From contig NZ_VINQ01000023.1 in assembly GCF_008369105.1 (NCBI RefSeq), positions 2,013 to 49,981 of the forward strand: DNA of 47,969 nt. Reading direction: 5' to 3'. A model generated the notes under the pieces. The model saw nothing but the letters and a program-made list of their open reading frames with translations, did no database searches and was not told where the DNA came from. The position numbers and the translations under genes are program-made. This document shows positions 34,210 to 43,386 of the stretch, one piece after another (positions within the stretch are counted from its first letter, which is position 1; every line of letters begins with the position of its first letter). This DNA is from Aquicoccus porphyridii (GTDB lineage: Bacteria > Pseudomonadota > Alphaproteobacteria > Rhodobacterales > Rhodobacteraceae).

Positions 34210-35159
34210 TCCGCATCCATTCCATCTTCGCCATTCGCTTCAGCGTCATTTGCCACGCCTGGTTCCTTGTCATCGCCTTGTGCGTTGGCCGCATCACGGT
34301 CGATCAAATCAAGCGCCCGCTGATAGACCTGCCTTCGTTTCATACCGCTTTCCGCCGCCACAAGGTCCACCGCATCGCGCAGCGACATCCCAGGAATCAC
34401 CTCTTTCAATCTCGAATCGACATCATTGGAGCTAATATTCAATGAATCCCCATCGGCCCCACCCACCACGATGACGACCTCTCCCCGCACCTGCCGCTCT
34501 GCCGCGCCGAGGGCCAGCTCGGCCAGCGTGCCGCGGCGCACCTCTTCGAACTTCTTTGTCAACTCCCGGCACAACGCCGCAGGACGGTCTCCACCAAGAA
34601 CCGCTGCCATGTCGGCCAGCGCCGCCGCGCAGCGCTTGGGCGATTCGTAAAGAACCAGAGTCGCTTGTATCGCGACCAGGTCTTGCAGGGCGGATTTTCG
34701 CCGCCCCTTGCTGCTTGGCAGGAACCCCGCGAAAAGGAACCGGTCAGTCGGCAGGCCCGAAAGCGTCAGCGCCACAATCGCAGCCACTGCGCCGGGGGCC
34801 GCCGTGACCGGCGTTCCCTCGTCTCGCGCCGCCCGGGCGAGATCGAAACCGGGGTCGGCGACCATCGGTGTTCCCGCCTCCGAGGCATAGGCCACCGATT
34901 TGCCCTCGCGCAGCCATTGCAGCAACCTAGGCCGCACCCTTGGCCCGTTGTGATCGTGATAGGCAATCAGTGGACGATCCCCCAGAGCCACGCCATGGAT
35001 TTCCAGCAGCCGCCGCATCGAGCGGGTATCCTCGGCCGCGATCACATCCGCGCCCGCCAGAACGTCAAGCGCCCTGAGCGTGATGTCCCGCGCCGTCCCG
35101 ATCGGCACCGAAACAAGGTAGAGACCTCCGTCAAGATCGGCGGATTTCGGATTCACCAC
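34206..35159 (-). CDS. rsmI: 16S rRNA (cytidine1402-2'-O)-methyltransferase
   Basis: This 317-residue tetrapyrrole-methylase-fold enzyme modifies C1402 of 16S rRNA using S-adenosylmethionine. Conserved blocks are LYLVSVPIGTARDITLRALD, VIAAEDTRSMRRLLEI, VAYASEAGTPMVADPGFDLA, and LPTDRFLFAGFLPSS. An extended acidic C-terminus (from about residue 270) follows the domain. The start codon is GTG at 35159. It heads the minus-strand series rsmI-yraN-gshB-hydrolase and is divergent from the LpoA-like gene. Confidence 0.95.
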   Translation of the reverse strand: MVNPKSADLDGGLYLVSVPIGTARDITLRALDVLAGADVIAAEDTRSMRRLLEIHGVALGDRPLIAYHDHNGPRVRPRLLQWLREGKSVAYASEAGTPMVADPGFDLARAARDEGTPVTAAPGAVAAIVALTLSGLPTDRFLFAGFLPSSKGRRKSALQDLVAIQATLVLYESPKRCAAALADMAAVLGGDRPAALCRELTKKFEEVRRGTLAELALGAAERQVRGEVVIVVGGADGDSLNISSNDVDSRLKEVIPGMSLRDAVDLVAAESGMKRRQVYQRALDLIDRDAANAQGDDKEPGVANDAEANGEDGMDAE

Positions 35160-35237
35160 TGGACCCCATGGATGTGACGTCTATTATTCCCTGCAAATGC
35201 TGCCGCCCGTGGGGGGTGGCCAAAAGGGAGTGTTCAT

Positions 35238-36428
35238 TTGCCCATGTTTGCTGTTTTGACCCCGATCCGCAAGAGCGCCGCGCCTCTCATCGCCCTTCTG
35301 TCGATGATCTGGCTTGCGGCTTGTGATCCAGTCAACCGGTCTGGCGCCGGAATGCGCGGCCCGTCGATCAATCCTTCGGCCCCGGTGCCTGTCGCGCTGC
35401 TCGTGCCGCGCGGGTCGGAACAGCCCGGCGATAACGTGCTTGCCCAAAGCCTCGAAAATGCCGCGCGACTCGCCGCGGCCGATCTCGACGGGGTTGAGGT
35501 CGATCTCAGGGTTTACGCAACGGCCGGAAATGCAGCTCAGGCACAAAGCGCGGCCCAGCAGGCCGTGGCCGACGGGGCAAAGATCATCCTCGGCCCGGTC
35601 TATGCCGAATCCGCAAATGCGGTCGGAAACGCTGTTGCCAACAAGGGTGTGAACGTCCTGGCCTTCTCCAACAACACCACCATTGCGGGCGGAAATGTCT
35701 TCGTGCTCGGCCCCACATTCGAGAACACCGCCAACCGGCTGATGGGATTCGCCCGGCGCCAAGGCAAATCCCGAGTTCTCGTGGTCCATTCCGAGAACCT
35801 GTCGGGCCAGCTCGGCAGTCGCGCCATCCAGAACGCGGTCGCTGCCAACGGCGCCACGCTGGTCGGCTCGGTCGGATATACGTTCAGCCAACAAGGGGTC
35901 ATTTCCGCCATTCCCCGTATTAAGGCCACTGCCCGCTCGGGTCAGGCCGACACGATCTTTCTCACGGCCGATACAGCCGGTGCACTGCCACTCTTCGCCC
36001 AGATGCTGCCGGAGGCCGGGCTTGGGCCTGACGAGGCCCAGTTTATCGGCCTGACCCGCTGGGACATTCCACCGCAAACGCTTGAAATGCCCGGTGTTCA
36101 AGGCGGTTGGTTCGCACAGCCCGACCCAAGCCGGACCCAGAGCTTCGCCGCGCGCTATTCCGCCGCCAACGACAGTGCGCCACATCCAATCGCGGGATTG
36201 GCCTATGACGGCATCGCCGCAATCGGTGCGTTGGTGAGATCCGGTCGCTCCAATGCGCTTTCAACCAGCGCCCTGACCCAGGGTGCGGGGTTCCAAGGGG
36301 CCACGGGCATCTTCCGCCTCCTTGCCGACGGCACCAATGAACGGGGCCTCGCCGTGGCCCAGATCCGTGACAAACAGGTGGTTGTGATTGACCCTGCCCC
36401 AAGAGCCTTCGGCGGCGCCGGGCTCTGA
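35238..36428 (+). CDS. Penicillin-binding-protein activator LpoA-like lipoprotein
   Basis: This is a protein of about 395 residues with a lipoprotein signal ending in the lipobox LAAC at about residue 29 and a periplasmic leucine-binding-type fold (VPVALLVPRGSEQPGDNVLA, IILGPVYAESANAVGNAVAN, FVLGPTFENTANRLMGFARR). LpoA-type proteins activate class A peptidoglycan synthases from the outer membrane; the sequence supports the family, while the partner is inferred. Two starts are possible: TTG at 35238, seven bases after GGGAG, and ATG at 35244. The signal works with either. It is divergent from rsmI, and its end overlaps glnD by 41 bases. Confidence 0.87.
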   Translation: MPMFAVLTPIRKSAAPLIALLSMIWLAACDPVNRSGAGMRGPSINPSAPVPVALLVPRGSEQPGDNVLAQSLENAARLAAADLDGVEVDLRVYATAGNAAQAQSAAQQAVADGAKIILGPVYAESANAVGNAVANKGVNVLAFSNNTTIAGGNVFVLGPTFENTANRLMGFARRQGKSRVLVVHSENLSGQLGSRAIQNAVAANGATLVGSVGYTFSQQGVISAIPRIKATARSGQADTIFLTADTAGALPLFAQMLPEAGLGPDEAQFIGLTRWDIPPQTLEMPGVQGGWFAQPDPSRTQSFAARYSAANDSAPHPIAGLAYDGIAAIGALVRSGRSNALSTSALTQGAGFQGATGIFRLLADGTNERGLAVAQIRDKQVVVIDPAPRAFGGAGL

Positions 36429-39222
36429 CCCGTCCGCTCCGTTCGGTACCGCCGCAACGGCGCCTGCCGACATACCTGACGACCTGATCTGCCTGGCCGC
36501 CGCGATTTTCGACCGGGCAGCGATTTCGCACACGCTCAACGCGGCCGCAGCAACGGCCCGCGACGAAACCGAGTTGCGAAGCGCCGCTGTTGGCGTGCTG
36601 TCCGATGCGCGCAAGAACGGATTTGCCGCCATCGAAGCGGGCCTGCACGCTGACCCGTTCGCTGCCCGCCCCGCCATCCGCGCCTATAGCTGGCTCACGG
36701 ATAGCCTGATCATCAGCGTCTTCGATCTCGTTACCACCCACATCCATCCCCCGCCCGATCCGACCGCGAGTGAACACCTGTCGCTTTTGGCCGTGGGCGG
36801 GTACGGCCGTGGTGAAATGGCCCCACAATCGGATATCGACCTGCTGTTTCTGACGCCCCGCAAGATCACGCCATGGGCCGAGAACGTCATCGAATCCATG
36901 CTCTATATCCTGTGGGATTTGCGGCTCAAGGTCGGCCATGCCAGCCGCACGATAAAGGACTGCCTGCGCCTCGGGCGCGACGATTACACCATCCGCACCG
37001 CGCTGCTCGAGCATCGACATATCACCGGCGATACCCCGCTGGCGACACGGCTGAACCAGAGCCTGCGTAAAGATCTGTTCAAAGGCACCGAGCGCGACTT
37101 CATCGAGGCGAAACTGGCCGAGCGCGAAACCCGGCATGCCAAACAGGGGGAACGCTATGTGGTCGAACCCAATGTGAAAGAGGGCAAAGGCGGCCTGCGT
37201 GACCTGCAATCGCTGTTCTGGATCGCGAAATACATCCACGATGTGCGCAACGCGCGTGATCTTGTGCGTCTCAAGGTCTTTTCAGAAGACGAATTCCGTA
37301 CCTTCGACAAGGCAGAGACCTTCCTCTGGGCGGTACGCTGCCACATACACCTGATCACCGGGCGCCCGAATGATCAGCTCACCTTCGATCTACAGGTACA
37401 GGTCGCCGACCGGATGGGATATGCCGACAAGGGCGGTCGGCGTGCCGTCGAACATTTCATGCAGGATTATTATCGTCAGGCCACCCGCGTGGGCGACCTG
37501 ACACGCATCTTCCTGACCAAGCTCGAAGCCGCCCACGCCAAGGCCGAACCCCTGCTCGAGCGGCTGTTCAAGCGCCGCCGCAAGCTCAAGCCCGGGTATC
37601 TGCAAATCCATGGACGGCTGGCGATCGAGGACGAAAAGGCATTCCTCTCCGACCCGCTGAACCTCTTGCGACTGTTCGAAGAAGGCCTGCGCACCGGGAT
37701 GCTCATCCACCCGGACGCGATGCGGCTCGTCACGGCCAATCTCGACATGATCGACGATGAGATGCGCGAAAACAGGGAAGCCAACCGCATTTTCCTTGAT
37801 CTTCTGCTCAAGCACGGCAACCCCGAACGTGCCCTGCGGCGGATGAACGAACTGGGCGTGCTTGCCGCCTTCATTCCCGAATTCGAACCGATCGTGGCGA
37901 TGATGCAATTCAACATGTATCACGCCTATACGGTAGATGAGCACACGATCCAGGTGATCTCGAATTTCAACGCCATCGAACAGGGAGAGCTCGACGACGA
38001 GCTGCCCGTGTCCGCGGATATTCTCAAACGCAAACGGCTCAACCGCAAGGTCCTGATGGTGGCGATGCTGTGCCATGATATCGGCAAGGGGCGCGACGTC
38101 GACCACTCGATCCTCGGGGCCCAGATCGCGCGGCGTGTGGCACCCCGGCTGGGGCTCAAGCCGAAAGAGGTCGACACTGTCGAGTGGCTTGTCCGCTACC
38201 ATCTTCTGATGTCCGACATGGCGCAGAAACGCGACATTGCCGATCCGCGCACCGTGCGCGATTTTGCCAAGGCTGTAGGCAGCGTGGCTCGGCTCGACCT
38301 ACTGTTGCTGCTGACCGTCTGCGATATCCGCGGCGTCGGCCCCAAGACCTGGAACAACTGGAAAGCAGTGCTCCTGCGCGCGCTCTACCGGCAGACCCGG
38401 CTTGCCCTCGAAGAAGGGATCGAGGCGCTTTCGCGCGAAGTACGCGGCACCGAAGCGAAAAAGAACCTGCGCGCGGCACTGCCGGATTGGGATGCGGCCG
38501 ATCTCAAGATCGAAACCGCGCGCCACTACGATCCCTATTGGCAGGGGTTGCATGTCACTGCCCATGTCGTCTTTGCCCGGCTTCTGAAGGGTATCGAGGA
38601 TGACGAGATCCGCATCGATCTGCATCCTGACGATGACCGCGACGCCACCCGCGCCTGTTTCGCCATGGCCGACCACCCGGGGATTTTCAGCCGGATGTGC
38701 GGCGCGCTGGCACTTGTCGGCGCCAATATCGTCGATGCCCGGACGTTCACCACCAAAGACGGATATGCCACGGCCGCCTTCTGGATTCAGGATTCCGCGG
38801 GCCACCCCTTCGAAGCCGGCAAGCTCAAACGAATCGAGGGCATGATCCACAAGACCCTAAAGGGCGAGATCATCGCCGCCGATGCGATCGCGGATCGCGA
38901 CAAGTTCAAGACGCGCGAAAAAGCGTTTCGCGTGCCGACATCAATCACCTTCGATAATGACGGGTCAGAGATCTATACCATCATCGAGGTCGACACCCGC
39001 GACCGCTCCGGCCTTCTTTTCGACCTGACCCGGACCATGGCCAACGCCAATATCTATATCGCTTCGGCGGTGATCGCGACCTATGGCGAACAAGTCGTGG
39101 ACAGCTTTTATGTCAAAGACATGTTCGGTCTGAAACTACACTCCAAGGCCAAGCAAAGAGCACTTGAGAAAAGACTTCGTGAAGCCATCGAGACCGGCGT
39201 GGAACGTGCCCGCAGGCCCTGA
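36388..39222 (+). CDS. glnD: [Protein-PII] uridylyltransferase/uridylyl-removing enzyme
   Basis: This 944-residue nitrogen sensor adds or removes UMP on PII according to glutamine. It has the nucleotidyltransferase motif GGYGRGEMAPQSDIDLLFL at about 137-155, a family block NVKEGKGGLRDLQSLFWI, an HD phosphohydrolase motif CHDIGKGRDVDHS near 562, and two C-terminal ACT domains (from about 755 and 867, the latter starting YTIIEVDTRDRSGLLFDLTR). The start appears to be TTG at 36388, with AGGTGG six bases upstream, inside the LpoA-like gene. The next Met lies far inside the catalytic domain, so a later start is unlikely. Confidence 0.95.
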   Translation: MTLPQEPSAAPGSDPSAPFGTAATAPADIPDDLICLAAAIFDRAAISHTLNAAAATARDETELRSAAVGVLSDARKNGFAAIEAGLHADPFAARPAIRAYSWLTDSLIISVFDLVTTHIHPPPDPTASEHLSLLAVGGYGRGEMAPQSDIDLLFLTPRKITPWAENVIESMLYILWDLRLKVGHASRTIKDCLRLGRDDYTIRTALLEHRHITGDTPLATRLNQSLRKDLFKGTERDFIEAKLAERETRHAKQGERYVVEPNVKEGKGGLRDLQSLFWIAKYIHDVRNARDLVRLKVFSEDEFRTFDKAETFLWAVRCHIHLITGRPNDQLTFDLQVQVADRMGYADKGGRRAVEHFMQDYYRQATRVGDLTRIFLTKLEAAHAKAEPLLERLFKRRRKLKPGYLQIHGRLAIEDEKAFLSDPLNLLRLFEEGLRTGMLIHPDAMRLVTANLDMIDDEMRENREANRIFLDLLLKHGNPERALRRMNELGVLAAFIPEFEPIVAMMQFNMYHAYTVDEHTIQVISNFNAIEQGELDDELPVSADILKRKRLNRKVLMVAMLCHDIGKGRDVDHSILGAQIARRVAPRLGLKPKEVDTVEWLVRYHLLMSDMAQKRDIADPRTVRDFAKAVGSVARLDLLLLLTVCDIRGVGPKTWNNWKAVLLRALYRQTRLALEEGIEALSREVRGTEAKKNLRAALPDWDAADLKIETARHYDPYWQGLHVTAHVVFARLLKGIEDDEIRIDLHPDDDRDATRACFAMADHPGIFSRMCGALALVGANIVDARTFTTKDGYATAAFWIQDSAGHPFEAGKLKRIEGMIHKTLKGEIIAADAIADRDKFKTREKAFRVPTSITFDNDGSEIYTIIEVDTRDRSGLLFDLTRTMANANIYIASAVIATYGEQVVDSFYVKDMFGLKLHSKAKQRALEKRLREAIETGVERARRP

Positions 39223-39418
39223 GGCAATCGAATTCCAAACTGGAACTTAACCTGTTTGTCGTCACCGGAAACAGTACCTGTGACGCCATCGCTCCCTGCC
39301 ACGGCAAAAAACACCGCTGAACCGCGTTGAACGGATTTTTTAGCCCGTCCTTGCCAAGCCACATTCCCAACAGGCGCAGGGCAGGTTAAAACGCCCCAAA
39401 CAAGGGCCCGAGCAGATC

Positions 39419-40963
39419 ATGAAACCCATCCGCCTCGTCTCCGGCTTTCTCACCGTGGGGTTTTGGACGCTCGCCTCGCGAATCCTCGGCTTTCTGCGCG
39501 AGATCATGCTGTTGGCTCTGATCGGACCCGGGCCGGTGATGGATGCCTTCGTGGCGGCCTTCCGACTGCCCAACATGTTCCGCCGGTTTTTCGCTGAAGG
39601 CGCCTTTAATGCTGCCTTCGTTCCGATGTTCGCCAAACGCTACGAGGCAGGCGAAGACCCACAGGCCTTTGCCCGCGAAGCCCTCAGCGGTCTGGCCTTC
39701 ATTGTGCTGATCCTGACCGCGCTGGCGATGATCTTCATGCCGGCCCTGGTCTGGGCCACAGCCGAAGGCTTTGCGGGGGATGAACGCTTTGACCTGACCG
39801 TGGGCTTCGGACGGATCGTCTTTCCCTATATCCTGTTCATGTCGCTCTCGGCTCTGTTCTCGGGTGTTCTGAACGCCACCGGGCGCTTTGCCGTAGCAGC
39901 CGCCGCGCCGGTCCTTCTCAACATCTTCGTGATCTGTGCCATGGCGATCGCAGTCTGGCTCGGACAAACCGTGATCGTCTGGCTGGTCTGGACCATTCCC
40001 TTTGCCGGTCTGGCCCAGCTTGCACTGGTCTGGTCGGCAGCATCCCGCGCCGGGGTGCGCATTCGCCCCGGACGACCCCGCTGGACCCCCGACATGAAGC
40101 ATCTCGTGGTCGTGGCCATCCCCGCGGCGCTCAGCTCGGGCGTGATGCAGATCAACCTACTCGTCGGCCAACAAGTGGCCTCGCGCTATGACGCCGCCGT
40201 GAGCTGGCTCTTCGCCGCCGACCGTCTCTATCAGCTGCCGCTCGGCGTCGTCGGAATTGCTGTGGGTATTGTTTTGTTGCCCGACCTGTCACGGCGTTTG
40301 CGCGACAAGGACAGTGACGGCGCACGCCATGCCCTTTCCCGCGCCGGCGAGATCTCACTGGCCCTCACCATCCCTTCCTCCGTGGCGCTTATTGTGATCC
40401 CGATGCCCCTCGTGTCGGTGCTGTTCGAGCGCGGCGCACAAACCTCCGATGACAGTGCCGCCATCGCACTCGCTGTTGCTGTCTATGGTCTGGGTCTGCC
40501 CGCTTTCGTTCTGCAAAAGGTGCTTCAACCGCTTTATTTTGCACGTGAGGACACGCGTACACCGTTCCGGTACGCCCTATGGGCGATGATGATCAACGCG
40601 GTGGTTGCGATCGGGCTGCATATCTACATCGGCTGGATCGCCGCCGCACTGGCCACCACGCTTGCCGGTTGGGTGATGGTCTGGCTTCTGGCGCGCGGCG
40701 CGCGCGCCATGGGCGACGTCGCACGTTTCGATGACAGGTTCCGCCGTCGGATTTGGCGTATCACCCTTGCCGCGGTGTTAATGGGGGCGGTTCTATGGGG
40801 CGTGAACCTGCTCTTGGGCCCGATGATATCCGCACCCGGCTGGCGTTACCTCGCACTCCTGATCCTTATTGGCGCGGGGATCACCAGCTATTTCGGGCTG
40901 GGCCAACTTCTTGGTGCGTTCTCACTGCGTGAGTTTCGTGACAACCTGCGCCGCAAAGTCTGA
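39419..40963 (+). CDS. murJ: Lipid II flippase MurJ
   Basis: This 514-residue MviN/MurJ protein has about 14 hydrophobic segments and moves lipid II to the periplasmic face. The N-terminal GFWTLASRILGFLREIMLLA, the AFRLPNMFRRFFAEGAFNAA block with its conserved Arg residues, and SWLFAADRLYQLPLGVVGIA are family-typical. It follows glnD after 196 bases, an arrangement I recall from Rhodobacterales, where trpS commonly follows; here a non-coding junction follows instead. Confidence 0.96.
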   Translation: MKPIRLVSGFLTVGFWTLASRILGFLREIMLLALIGPGPVMDAFVAAFRLPNMFRRFFAEGAFNAAFVPMFAKRYEAGEDPQAFAREALSGLAFIVLILTALAMIFMPALVWATAEGFAGDERFDLTVGFGRIVFPYILFMSLSALFSGVLNATGRFAVAAAAPVLLNIFVICAMAIAVWLGQTVIVWLVWTIPFAGLAQLALVWSAASRAGVRIRPGRPRWTPDMKHLVVVAIPAALSSGVMQINLLVGQQVASRYDAAVSWLFAADRLYQLPLGVVGIAVGIVLLPDLSRRLRDKDSDGARHALSRAGEISLALTIPSSVALIVIPMPLVSVLFERGAQTSDDSAAIALAVAVYGLGLPAFVLQKVLQPLYFAREDTRTPFRYALWAMMINAVVAIGLHIYIGWIAAALATTLAGWVMVWLLARGARAMGDVARFDDRFRRRIWRITLAAVLMGAVLWGVNLLLGPMISAPGWRYLALLILIGAGITSYFGLGQLLGAFSLREFRDNLRRKV

Positions 40964-41278
40964 TTGATCATGGCAATCGACATGTGGCGCACGATCCTGC
41001 AAAAATCTCATGCCTTTTGCCGACGGTACATGCAGGTGGAGGGGAAGTCAGCCACACACGATGTGCACATAGTTTCGGATCATCGCAAAAGTGATGGTTT
41101 CCAACCTATTTCTCATGACCTTATCTCCACGTCATCTCGCGAACCGCTACGGGGATTTGCGCTGAGTGGCAAATTTTTTGGTGGCGAGGATGGTGGTATA
41201 GAATGCCGAAGCAGACCAAAGAACTAAACGTGATCGAATGGCTCACGGGGGTTATGGGCTGATGCATGTTCGGGGCGG
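40964..41278. other. Junction region after murJ without a supported gene
   Basis: These 315 bases show a drop in GC-biased codon pattern and no convincing gene. An open frame at 40964-41227 has no recognisable features. A mini-ORF at 41203-41262 encodes MPKQTKELNVIEW and stops soon after; its first residues recall the start of arm-domain tyrosine integrases, but it is too short to call. This is the edge between conserved chromosome and the accessory right part. Confidence 0.5.
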
Positions 41279-41647
41279 TCAGCCTTCACTGCGGGAACGA
41301 ACAAGAATACTGCCTTTCATGTGCGGGTGAAACGCACAGAAATACGGATGCTCGCCGGGCGCCTCGAACGTGATCCGGCGGGTGTCTCCCCGGTCAATCG
41401 AGCCGGTGTCCCATGCCGCATCTTTGGCTGTTGCCGTGTGCGGGGCGAGATCGTTGTTGATCCATATCACGCTGTCGCCGACGAGAATCTCGATCCAGGT
41501 GGGATCGAAGGCGAAGTGCGCAATGCGCACCTCGACCTCGTGCGCCCTGTCATGCGCCCTGACGGTGCGGGGCGCCCCGGCCATACCCAAGGCACAGCCC
41601 AGACCCTGACCGAACCACCGGCGCGTCTTGTGCGTCAGTCGGCGCAC
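41279..41647 (-). CDS. Exported cupredoxin (type 1 copper) protein
   Basis: This 122-residue protein has an arginine-rich N-terminus with a short hydrophobic part (about 1-31, ending TVRAHD), then a cupredoxin fold. The copper ligands are His70 in APHTAT, and Cys104, His107 and Met110 in FCAFHPHM, the Cys-x2-His-x2-Met spacing of plastocyanin/pseudoazurin-type sites. It would be a periplasmic electron carrier or copper-binding protein. The start is GTG at 41647, inside the end of the DUF4142 gene (13-base overlap), so the two are co-expressed. The signal is unusual and may be Tat-like, though no clean twin-arginine consensus is seen. Confidence 0.86.
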   Translation of the reverse strand: MRRLTHKTRRWFGQGLGCALGMAGAPRTVRAHDRAHEVEVRIAHFAFDPTWIEILVGDSVIWINNDLAPHTATAKDAAWDTGSIDRGDTRRITFEAPGEHPYFCAFHPHMKGSILVRSRSEG

Positions 41648-42162
41648 CGCAGCCCCGCGACCATTTGCGCCGCATGCTTCTCGTGCGCGCGGAATGTGAC
41701 CAGCGCATCCTCGAGCAGCGCCTTCAGCGGCGCGACTGTCACCGCTGGAATGAAGCTTTCCGCGACGGTCTTGTTGACGAGTTGGTGGTAGCCCAGTTCG
41801 TTGTTGGCGTAGGCGCAGTCGAAAGCGGCGCCATCCAGCGTCATGAGTTTGGCGCGCTTGGCCGCCGCCCCCTCAACCAGCGCCTGGGAAAGCGCGTTGT
41901 CCTGCGGTGTCACGTTCAATTCCGTGACAAGCGCGCCGGCTGCTTCATTCACCGCCGAATGGTCGCGGATCATTGTCTGGGCGAAGTCGCGCACCGCGTC
42001 ATTCTCGGACACTGCCAGCGCCAGGTGCGCATAGCGAATGTCGAGCCCGCCGGCAGTATAGGCGGCGTGCGCGATTTCGAGATCGTTCATCGGCTCCTCG
42101 GCCCGGGCGCCAGAGTCGGCGGCAGTGGCGGCGAGGACGACAGCAAGAGCAAGGGTCTTCAT
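41635..42162 (-). CDS. Exported DUF4142 (ferritin-like helical) protein
   Basis: This 175-residue protein has a signal peptide (MKTLALAVVLAATAADSGARA, cleavage predicted before EEP) and a DUF4142 helical domain: DIRYAHLALAVSENDAVRDF, AQTMIRDHSAVNEAAGALVT, then AFDCAYANNELGYHQLVNKT and FRAHEKHAAQM. DUF4142 has a ferritin-like four-helix look and unknown biochemical function; several His residues could bind metal, which is inference. A GGAG site is nine bases before the ATG. It heads a two-gene operon with the cupredoxin gene and is divergent from the AraC regulator across a palindrome. Confidence 0.88.
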   Translation of the reverse strand: MKTLALAVVLAATAADSGARAEEPMNDLEIAHAAYTAGGLDIRYAHLALAVSENDAVRDFAQTMIRDHSAVNEAAGALVTELNVTPQDNALSQALVEGAAAKRAKLMTLDGAAFDCAYANNELGYHQLVNKTVAESFIPAVTVAPLKALLEDALVTFRAHEKHAAQMVAGLRCAD

Positions 42163-42252
42163 CGGTTGATCTCCTGATCGGGTTTCGATGCGATAGGGAT
42201 GTCAGAGCGGGGCCGACGTATGAATGCCGGATGGTTCAGGTTTCATGCTCAA

Positions 42253-42272
42253 TCGTCCGGATATCTGGACGA
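42253..42272. promoter_or_regulatory. Near-perfect 20-bp palindrome between the DUF4142 and AraC genes
   Basis: The arms TCGTCC (42253-42258) and GGACGA (42267-42272) flank an inner GATATC. 18 of the 20 positions are self-complementary, with only one mismatched pair. It lies 29 bases before the AraC ATG and 90 bases before the DUF4142 ATG, a good operator position for one or both genes. Confidence 0.6.
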
Positions 42273-42300
42273 CGATGATTTTGCTGGTAAACTGCGGAGC

Positions 42301-43257
42301 ATGTTGGACCTGCTCAGTGACATCCTCACCCGCCTCTCGCTGCGGGGCACGCTCTACTTCCGGACAAGCTTTACCGAGCCGTGGGGCGTGCGCGTCCCTG
42401 CGTTCCGCGACGTGGCGCGGTTTCATTTCGCGCATCGCGGCGAGGCGCTGGTGCGCGTCGCGGGCCAGTCCGCGCCGGTGCATCTGGCGCAGGGCGATCT
42501 CGTCATCATCCCGCATGGGACAGCGCATGTGCTTTCCTGCCGTCACACCAGCCCGAAAGAGGCGCTACCGCTCGACGATATTCTGTCGCGCTCGGGCTTC
42601 CCGGGCCACGGCATGCTGGTCTGGGGCGGCGACGAAAGCCCGCGTGACACACAACTGATCTGTGGGCACTTCGCCCTAGCCGAGGGATCGAGGCACCTGC
42701 TGTTTGACCGGCTTCCCCCCTTCATTCATCTCCGCGGCTACGGCGATGAAGCCGGGCCCTGGCTCGAGGCAACGCTGAAGGTCATTGGCGCCGAGGCCGG
42801 CGGGGCGCGGCTCGGGGGTGATCTCATCGCGCTGAAGATGTCCGAGGCGATCTTCGCCCAGGCGATCCGCGCCCATGTCGAGCAATCGCGAGCGGTCGAT
42901 TGCGGTGTGGCGGGCTTCGCCGACCCGCATCTCGGCCGGGCGCTGGCGGCCTTTCACCGTGCGCCGACGGCGTCTTGGACGGTGGCCGAACTCGCCCGGG
43001 AGGCCGGGCTGTCGCGCACCGGATTCGCCGACCGCTTTACGGCGCGCATCGGGGTCACGCCGATGGCCTATGTCACGTCGTGGCGGATGCAGATCGCACG
43101 CGAAGCGCTGGTCCAGCGGGGCCTGTCGGTCGCCGAAGCGGCGGAGATTTCTGGCTACGCCTCGGAATCGGCGTTCAGCCGGGTCTTCAAGAAGGAAATC
43201 GGCGTCTCGCCCGCCGCATTCCGGCAGTCGGGCTTTGCAAGGCGCGACGTGGCATGA
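42301..43257 (+). CDS. AraC-family transcriptional regulator with cupin domain
   Basis: This 318-residue regulator has an N-terminal AraC-type cupin (about 1-180: RFHFAHRGEALVRVAGQSAP, LAQGDLVIIPHGTAHVLSC, HLLFDRLPPFIHL) and two C-terminal HTH motifs (AELAREAGLSRTGFADRFTA, VAEAAEISGYASESAFSRVF). The cupin may sense a small molecule or redox state. The frame is open to 42199, but MLDLLSDILTRLSLRG at 42301 is the usual start of this subgroup, and the palindrome would otherwise lie inside the gene. It is divergent from the DUF4142/cupredoxin pair, which it may regulate. Confidence 0.88.
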   Translation: MLDLLSDILTRLSLRGTLYFRTSFTEPWGVRVPAFRDVARFHFAHRGEALVRVAGQSAPVHLAQGDLVIIPHGTAHVLSCRHTSPKEALPLDDILSRSGFPGHGMLVWGGDESPRDTQLICGHFALAEGSRHLLFDRLPPFIHLRGYGDEAGPWLEATLKVIGAEAGGARLGGDLIALKMSEAIFAQAIRAHVEQSRAVDCGVAGFADPHLGRALAAFHRAPTASWTVAELAREAGLSRTGFADRFTARIGVTPMAYVTSWRMQIAREALVQRGLSVAEAAEISGYASESAFSRVFKKEIGVSPAAFRQSGFARRDVA

Positions 43258-43386
43258 CAGATCATTCGGACGTTCTGCAAGACACTACGGGCAAACTGAA
43301 CTTCAACGTCCCGCGGTTGATAGATGGATCGGGTGAGCTACAGGTGAACCACCGGCCCTGACCTGCAACCGAAAGGACTTTGCGCC

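Noticed and set aside
40964-41227. 87-residue frame directly after murJ
   Set aside because: No recognisable features or ribosome-binding site, and its composition looks non-coding. Treated as junction DNA.
43254-43361. 35-codon ORF overlapping the AraC stop (MTDHSDVLQDTTGKLNF...)
   Set aside because: It is translationally well placed but has no family features and no clear ribosome-binding site. Probably chance or a fragment.
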